From an uncultured Lachnospiraceae bacterium (GTDB lineage: Bacteria; Bacillota; Clostridia; Lachnospirales; Lachnospiraceae): a stretch of 9,087 bases of DNA. Every line of letters starts with the position of its first letter. The stretch's first letter is position 1. Under the pieces are notes generated by a model. It was not told where the DNA came from. It made no database searches and worked only from the letters and a program-made list of their open reading frames with translations. The position numbers were made by a program, and so were the translations under genes. Shown here piece after piece: positions 4,198 to 9,087 of this stretch. Location: NCBI GenBank assembly GCA_958426095.1, contig CATZYB010000104.1:1-9087 (forward strand), given 5' to 3'.

Positions 4198-6695
4198 TCG
4201 GCTTCTCCACCTGTCTCTTCTCTTTCTTCATGAACTTCCTCATCAGCTTCCCGGACCTTTGCAATACTTGCAACTTTAATGTCATTTTCCACATCGATAT
4301 CCATCAGCTTCACACCGGAAGTATAACGACCAATCTTTGAAATACCATTAACAGGCATACGTATAATAATTCCGCCGGAAGTAATCATCATAATCTCATG
4401 ACTGTCATTAACAGCCTTTGCACCGATAACATTTCCCGTCTTTTCCGTAATATTATAGCAAAGAACACCTTTGCCGCCGCGATGCTGACAGTTAAACTCA
4501 CTCAGAGCTGTTCGTTTACCCATACCTTTTTCGGAAGCGATCAATAAAGAATCTCCCTGGCTGTCCAGCTGCATGCCGATAATCTCATCATCCGCATCCA
4601 AAGTCATGCCGATGACACCCATTGAAGTACGGCCAGTCGGACGCACATCATTTTCATTAAAACGAATACATTTTCCATGCTTTGTTACCAGGAAAATATC
4701 ATTTTCATTATTCGTCACCTTGACTTCAATTAATTCGTCATCTTCTTTTAAATTAATAGAAATAATACCGGTTTTTCTTATATGGTCATATTCTTTAATT
4801 GAAGTTTTCTTTACAATTCCCTTCCTTGTTGCCATAAATAAGAAAACATCCTGATCAAAATCACGAATAGGTATCATCGCCGTAATCTTTTCTCCAGGTT
4901 CCAGTTGAAGAATATTTACAATAGCTGTTCCCCGGGCTACTCTGGATGATTCAGGAATCTGATAAGCTTTGATTCGGTAAGCTTTTCCTTTATTGGTAAA
5001 GAACATGATATAATGATGGGTACTTGTCATAAGCAGGTCCTCAATATAATCATCGTCTAAAGTAGACATGCCTTTAATACCTTTACCGCCACGATTCTGA
5101 CTCCGGAAATTATCAACGGTCATCCGTTTAATGTATCCGAGTTTTGTCATCGTAATGACCGTATTTTCTTTTTTGATCAAATCTTCAATAGTGATTTCCT
5201 CATCATCAATACCGATGGATGTTCTGCGGTCATCACCATATTTATTCCGGATGACTGTGATCTCATCGCGGATGACGCCGAGAAGGCGTTTTTCATCGCC
5301 AAGAATAGCTTTTAACTCGGCAATTTTTGATTCCAACTCAGCATATTCACCTTCCAGCTTTTCCCGTTCCAAACCGGTCAAAGCACGAAGACGCATATCA
5401 ACAATAGCCTGGGCCTGAACATCTGTCAGACCAAAACTCTGAATTAACTTTTCTTTCGCTTCGGCCACATTTTTAGAAGAACGGATAATATGAATGACTT
5501 CGTCGATATTATCCAGAGCGATCAATAACCCTTCCAAAATATGCGCCCGTTCCTCAGCTTTATTTAACTCATATTTTGAACGGCGTGTAATAACTTCTTC
5601 CTGATGTTTCAGATATAATTCAAGAATCTGTTTCAGATTCAGAATCATCGGTTCATTATTCACCAACGCAAGGAGAATTACACCAAATGTATCCTGAAGC
5701 TGTGTATGTTTGTATAAATGATTCAAAATGATATTCGGATTGGCATCTTTTTTTAACTCAATAACGACCCGCATACCCTCACGGCTGGATTCATCTCTCA
5801 AGTCAGAAATACCTTCAACCCTCTTATCACGGACCAATTCGGCAATCTTTTCAATTAATTTTGCCTTATTGACCATATATGGAAGCTCAGTGACAACTAT
5901 TCTCTGACGGCCATTTCCCATCGGCTCGATTTCAGTGACAGCACGCACTTTAATCTTGCCCCGTCCGGTACGGTAAGCTTCGTTAATACCGTTCTTTCCG
6001 AGAATCATGGCGCCTGTCGGAAAATCCGGTCCTTTGATAATATCCAGAATTTCTTCAATCTCCGTATCCCGGTCATTTTCAACCTTATTTTCAATAATTT
6101 TTAAAACGCCATCGATGGTTTCCCGAAGATTATGCGGCGGAATATTTGTAGCCATGCCGACGGCAATACCTGTCGTACCATTGACCAAAAGATTCGGAAA
6201 CCGGGAAGGAAGTACAATCGGTTCCTTTTCTGTCTCATCAAAGTTCGGTCCGAAATCAACGGTGTCTTTATTGATATCTGCAAGCATTTCCATAGAAATC
6301 TTACTCAATCTCGCTTCCGTATAACGCATGGCCGCCGCACCGTCACCATCAACGGAACCAAAATTTCCATGACCGTCCACCAGAGGATATCTGGTGGACC
6401 ATTCCTGAGCCAGATTTACAAGGGCGCCATAAATTGATGAATCGCCATGAGGGTGATATTTACCCATTGTATCACCGACGATACGCGCACATTTACGATG
6501 CGGCTTATCCGGCCCGTTATTCAGCTCAATCATTGCATACAATATACGTCTCTGTACAGGTTTTAAACCATCTCTTACATCCGGCAATGCTCTGGAGGCG
6601 ATAACACTCATGGCATATTCGATATAAGATTGTTCCATTGTTTCCTGAAGGTCCACTTCCTGAACCTTGTCAAAAACATTACTTAAATCATCCAT
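4194..6695 (-). CDS. gyrA: DNA gyrase subunit A
   Basis: This is the cleavage-reunion subunit of type IIA topoisomerase (A2B2 with GyrB), 833 aa, within the normal range. The breakage-reunion domain covers about 1-495. The catalytic tyrosine is Y125 in AAAMRYTEARL, with R124 beside it. The quinolone-resistance region reads HPHGDSSIYGALV at 81-93: S86 matches E. coli S83, and G90 sits where E. coli has D87. A coiled-coil-like segment lies near 440-480. The C-terminal beta-pinwheel (about 505-810) carries the GyrA-box QNRGGKG at 533-539, which separates gyrase from topoisomerase IV, and a second copy, QHRGGKG, at 737-743. An acidic tail (816-833) ends the protein. The ATG at 6695 follows GGAGG with a 9-nt spacer, and gyrB ends 19 nt upstream. 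Its TGA overlaps the start of the hydrolase gene. Confidence 0.98.
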   Translation of the reverse strand: MDDLSNVFDKVQEVDLQETMEQSYIEYAMSVIASRALPDVRDGLKPVQRRILYAMIELNNGPDKPHRKCARIVGDTMGKYHPHGDSSIYGALVNLAQEWSTRYPLVDGHGNFGSVDGDGAAAMRYTEARLSKISMEMLADINKDTVDFGPNFDETEKEPIVLPSRFPNLLVNGTTGIAVGMATNIPPHNLRETIDGVLKIIENKVENDRDTEIEEILDIIKGPDFPTGAMILGKNGINEAYRTGRGKIKVRAVTEIEPMGNGRQRIVVTELPYMVNKAKLIEKIAELVRDKRVEGISDLRDESSREGMRVVIELKKDANPNIILNHLYKHTQLQDTFGVILLALVNNEPMILNLKQILELYLKHQEEVITRRSKYELNKAEERAHILEGLLIALDNIDEVIHIIRSSKNVAEAKEKLIQSFGLTDVQAQAIVDMRLRALTGLEREKLEGEYAELESKIAELKAILGDEKRLLGVIRDEITVIRNKYGDDRRTSIGIDDEEITIEDLIKKENTVITMTKLGYIKRMTVDNFRSQNRGGKGIKGMSTLDDDYIEDLLMTSTHHYIMFFTNKGKAYRIKAYQIPESSRVARGTAIVNILQLEPGEKITAMIPIRDFDQDVFLFMATRKGIVKKTSIKEYDHIRKTGIISINLKEDDELIEVKVTNNENDIFLVTKHGKCIRFNENDVRPTGRTSMGVIGMTLDADDEIIGMQLDSQGDSLLIASEKGMGKRTALSEFNCQHRGGKGVLCYNITEKTGNVIGAKAVNDSHEIMMITSGGIIIRMPVNGISKIGRYTSGVKLMDIDVENDIKVASIAKVREADEEVHEEREETGGEAE

Positions 6696-6714
6696 TTACG
6701 GTTTCCTCCATCTA

Positions 6715-8625
6715 TTAAATATCCAGATTCCGTGCATATTTTGCATGAGTCTCGATAAATTCACGACGCGGCTCTACCTTATCTCCCATCAATACGTTAA
6801 ACGTATCGTTAAGTGCAGCAAGCTTCGCATCATCCATAGTTACTTTTAAAAGAATTCGTTTATCCGGGTCCATAGTTGTCTCCCATAACTGTTCCGGGTC
6901 CATCTCTCCAAGACCTTTATAACGCTGAATTCGGTTATTCTGATCACGACCGATTTCTGTCAGAATATTATTCAACTCAATATCGTCATAGGCATACCAT
7001 ACTTTTTTATTCTTTTCTACCTTATACAGCGGCGGCTGTGCCAGATAAACATAGCCCTGCTTGATAAGTTCCGGCATAAAACGATAAAAGAAGGTTAATA
7101 ATAAAGTTGCAATATGAGCGCCGTCCACATCGGCATCTGTCATAATAATAATTTTATGATAACGGAGTTTTGAAATATCAAACTCCTCATGAATACCTGT
7201 GCCAAAGGCCGTGATCATTGCCTTAATTTCATTATTTACCAAAATCTTATCCAGACGAGATTTTTCCACGTTCAAAATCTTTCCGCGAAGCGGCAAAATT
7301 GCCTGCGTTGCCCGGGAACGGGCTGTCTTTGCGGAACCTCCGGCGGAATCTCCCTCAACGATATAGATTTCACAGTTCGCCGGGTCCTTATCTGAACAGT
7401 CGGCCAGCTTTCCGGGAAGGCTCATTGTTTCCAAAGCTGTTTTTCGCCGGGTCAGATCTCTGGCTTTTCTGGCAGCATCTCTGGCCCTCTGAGCCAAAAC
7501 TGCTTTTTCGGCAATCATCTTTCCGACAGTAGGATTCTGTTCAAGAAAAATCATCAGACGTTCACTGACAATACTGTCTACCGCACCTCTGGCTTCACTA
7601 TTTCCGAGTTTTTGTTTTGTCTGACCTTCAAACTGAGGCTCTCCGATCTTAATACTTATGATCGTCGTCAGGCCTTCACGGATATCTTCACCTGAAAGAT
7701 TCGGTTCGCTGTCTTTAAGGAGTTTATTTTTTCTGGCATAGTCATTAAATGTCTTTGTCAGAGCATTACGGAATCCGATCAGGTGAGTACCTCCTTCCGG
7801 TGTGATAATATTATTAACAAAACTATAACAGCTTTCTGTATAAGAATTGTTATGCTGCATCGCAACTTCGACATAAACATCGTCTTTTGTTCCTTCGCAA
7901 TAAATAATCTCCGGATATAAGACATCATGGGGACGATTCAGATATTCCACATATTCCTTAATACCGCCTTCATAGTGGAAAATCCGTTCTACCGGCTGAT
8001 CCTCACGGTCATCAATCAAAATAATCTTTAAACCTTTTGTCAAAAAGGCGGTTTCTCTCAGACGTTCTTTTAAAATTTCAAAATCATAAACCGTATCTTC
8101 AAAAATCTGTTTATCTGGTTTAAAGGTTACTTTTGTTCCATGTTTTTCCGTATCGCCGAGGACCTGCATATCTTCCATAACTTTTCCGCGCTCATAACGC
8201 TGTTTATATTTCTTGCCGTCTTTATAGACAACGACCTCCAGCCATTCCGAAAGGGCATTGACGACAGAGGCTCCCACGCCATGAAGCCCCCCTGAAACCT
8301 TATATCCTCCACCGCCGAATTTTCCGCCGGCATGAAGAATTGTAAAAACGACTTCCACGGCAGGTCTTCCGGCTTTCTCCTGAATATCTACAGGAATACC
8401 ACGTCCATTATCAACAACAGTTACTGAATTATCTTTATTGACCGTTACTGTGATCGTATCACAGTAACCAGCCAAAGCCTCATCGACTGAATTGTCAACA
8501 ATCTCATAGACAAGGTGATGGAGGCCTTTTGAGGAAGTGCTTCCGATGTACATACCTGGTCTTTTTCGAACAGCCTCCAGGCCCTCTAAAATCTGAATTT
8601 GATCCGCACTATAATTATCACTCAT
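6715..8625 (-). CDS. gyrB: DNA gyrase subunit B
   Basis: This is the ATPase and TOPRIM subunit of gyrase, 636 aa, the short form without the large E. coli insertion. The GHKL ATPase domain is at about 1-220: EIVDNSVDEA (41-50), VVDNGRGIP (71-79), and the glycine-rich ATP lid (about 100-118). The transducer domain follows with QTKQKLGNSEARG (335-347). The TOPRIM domain has EGDSAGGSA from E424, and D497/D499/D501 in DADVDGAHI as metal-binding acidic residues. QRYKGLGEM (567-575) is the tail motif that contacts GyrA. The start at 8625 is chosen because GGAGG lies 6 nt upstream and the protein then begins MSDNYSADQIQILEGLEAVR, as in relatives. An in-frame ATG at 8661 would add 12 residues without a good ribosome site. 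The start overlaps the recF stop by 8 nt, and gyrA follows after 19 nt. Confidence 0.98.
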   Translation of the reverse strand: MSDNYSADQIQILEGLEAVRKRPGMYIGSTSSKGLHHLVYEIVDNSVDEALAGYCDTITVTVNKDNSVTVVDNGRGIPVDIQEKAGRPAVEVVFTILHAGGKFGGGGYKVSGGLHGVGASVVNALSEWLEVVVYKDGKKYKQRYERGKVMEDMQVLGDTEKHGTKVTFKPDKQIFEDTVYDFEILKERLRETAFLTKGLKIILIDDREDQPVERIFHYEGGIKEYVEYLNRPHDVLYPEIIYCEGTKDDVYVEVAMQHNNSYTESCYSFVNNIITPEGGTHLIGFRNALTKTFNDYARKNKLLKDSEPNLSGEDIREGLTTIISIKIGEPQFEGQTKQKLGNSEARGAVDSIVSERLMIFLEQNPTVGKMIAEKAVLAQRARDAARKARDLTRRKTALETMSLPGKLADCSDKDPANCEIYIVEGDSAGGSAKTARSRATQAILPLRGKILNVEKSRLDKILVNNEIKAMITAFGTGIHEEFDISKLRYHKIIIMTDADVDGAHIATLLLTFFYRFMPELIKQGYVYLAQPPLYKVEKNKKVWYAYDDIELNNILTEIGRDQNNRIQRYKGLGEMDPEQLWETTMDPDKRILLKVTMDDAKLAALNDTFNVLMGDKVEPRREFIETHAKYARNLDI

Positions 8626-9087
8626 CTTTAACCTCCTGCTGTTGGTTTTCAACTGATCCATCTTTTACTCTAAAAACTTTGTCTATATTAAATCGATTTT
8701 GTATAAATTCATCCAATCCTGTACATGTTATGACTGTCTGGATCTGACGGATGCTCTCCAATAAATAGTTTTGCCTAAAACTGTCCAGTTCAGACAAAAC
8801 ATCATCCAATAATAAAATCGGTGTATCTTTAATCATCAATTTAACCAAATCAATCTCCGCCAATTTTAATGACAGAGCCGCCGTTCTCTGCTGTCCCTGA
8901 GATCCAAATCTTCGCACATTCATACCGTCGATATAAAATCCCATATCATCTCTGTGGGGTCCGATGGTTGTTGATTTCAATTTCAAATCATTTTCACGGC
9001 GTAAAAATAATTGTTCTTCAAAACACACTGCATCAATACTCGGTTCATATCGGATGCTCAGATTTTCTTTTTCTCCGCTCAGCTTTC
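8618..9087 (-). CDS. recF: DNA replication and repair protein RecF, C-terminal part
   Basis: The frame is open from the window edge to the TGA at 8618-8620, giving 155 residues; the family is about 360 aa, so the N-terminal ~200 residues with the Walker A motif lie outside. Visible in this fragment are SIRYEPS (10-16), TIGPHRDDMGF (40-50), the ABC-type signature GSQGQQR (61-67), and Walker B ILLLDD (90-95) followed by the D-loop SELD (98-101). RecF is an SMC-like ATPase that acts with RecO and RecR to load RecA at single-strand gaps. Reading on from a GTG at 9028 would miss upstream codons that also match RecF, so the gene continues past the edge. It overlaps gyrB by 8 nt. The recF-gyrB-gyrA order is typical of the region next to dnaA-dnaN and oriC, which would lie to the right of this window. 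Confidence 0.96.
   Translation of the reverse strand, partial: KLSGEKENLSIRYEPSIDAVCFEEQLFLRRENDLKLKSTTIGPHRDDMGFYIDGMNVRRFGSQGQQRTAALSLKLAEIDLVKLMIKDTPILLLDDVLSELDSFRQNYLLESIRQIQTVITCTGLDEFIQNRFNIDKVFRVKDGSVENQQQEVKDE
8632..8636 (-). promoter_or_regulatory. Ribosome binding site of gyrB, inside recF
   Basis: GGAGG on the minus strand lies 6 nt before the ATG at 8625-8623 and within the last codons of recF. It fixes the gyrB start and couples gyrB translation to ribosomes finishing recF, because the two genes overlap as ATGAGTGA. Confidence 0.8.

Noticed and set aside
6007..6437. Plus-strand open frames of about 100 codons antisense to gyrA (also at 4573-4854 and 5131-5418)
   Set aside because: They are mirror frames of a highly conserved gene, with no ribosome sites and no recognisable domains.
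8626..8661. Twelve-residue N-terminal extension of GyrB
   Set aside because: No ribosome site precedes the ATG at 8661, it lies wholly inside recF, and the internal ATG has GGAGG at good spacing and the family's usual N-terminus.

Overview
The window looks like a near-origin chromosomal segment of a low-to-mid GC Firmicute, most likely a Clostridia member of the Lachnospiraceae type. The grounds are the gene order recF-gyrB-gyrA, strong GGAGG ribosome binding sites, TTGACA/TATAAT-type promoters, a two-subunit class I fumarase and the 16S 5' end. The family-level call is an inference. Every supported gene is on the minus strand, so the text below follows transcription from the right end to the left.

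Right part (9087-4194): the 3' part of recF, cut by the window edge, runs into gyrB with an 8-nt overlap. gyrB is followed 19 nt later by gyrA. The gyrA stop codon overlaps the start of a metallo-beta-lactamase-fold hydrolase (ATGA overlap; 4197-3448), so recF-gyrB-gyrA-hydrolase reads as one transcription unit. It ends at a perfect 14-bp hairpin terminator at 3407-3438.

Middle part (3405-555): a strong sigma-A promoter abuts that terminator. It drives a CPA2-type cation:proton antiporter, then fumA (alpha) and fumB (beta) of a [4Fe-4S] fumarate hydratase. The gaps are 45 and 20 nt, which suggests one operon.

Left part (554-1): an AT-rich zone with its own strong promoter and phased A-tracts precedes a tRNA-Ser(GCU). 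A second strong promoter with an A-tract UP element follows, then a 16S leader of about 170 nt with a boxA-like element, then the first ~54 nt of 16S rRNA, which leaves the window at position 1. I see no canonical terminator between fumB, the tRNA and the rRNA operon.

The genes are mostly housekeeping: DNA repair and topology, an ion exchanger, fumarate metabolism and RNA. I see no mobile element, CRISPR array, defence island or clearly novel system. The points most worth a second look are the hydrolase translationally coupled to gyrA, two perfect DnaA boxes 30 bp apart inside that gene, a glycine at a quinolone-resistance position of GyrA, a second GyrA-box, and the promoter and hairpin architecture around the tRNA/rRNA genes.
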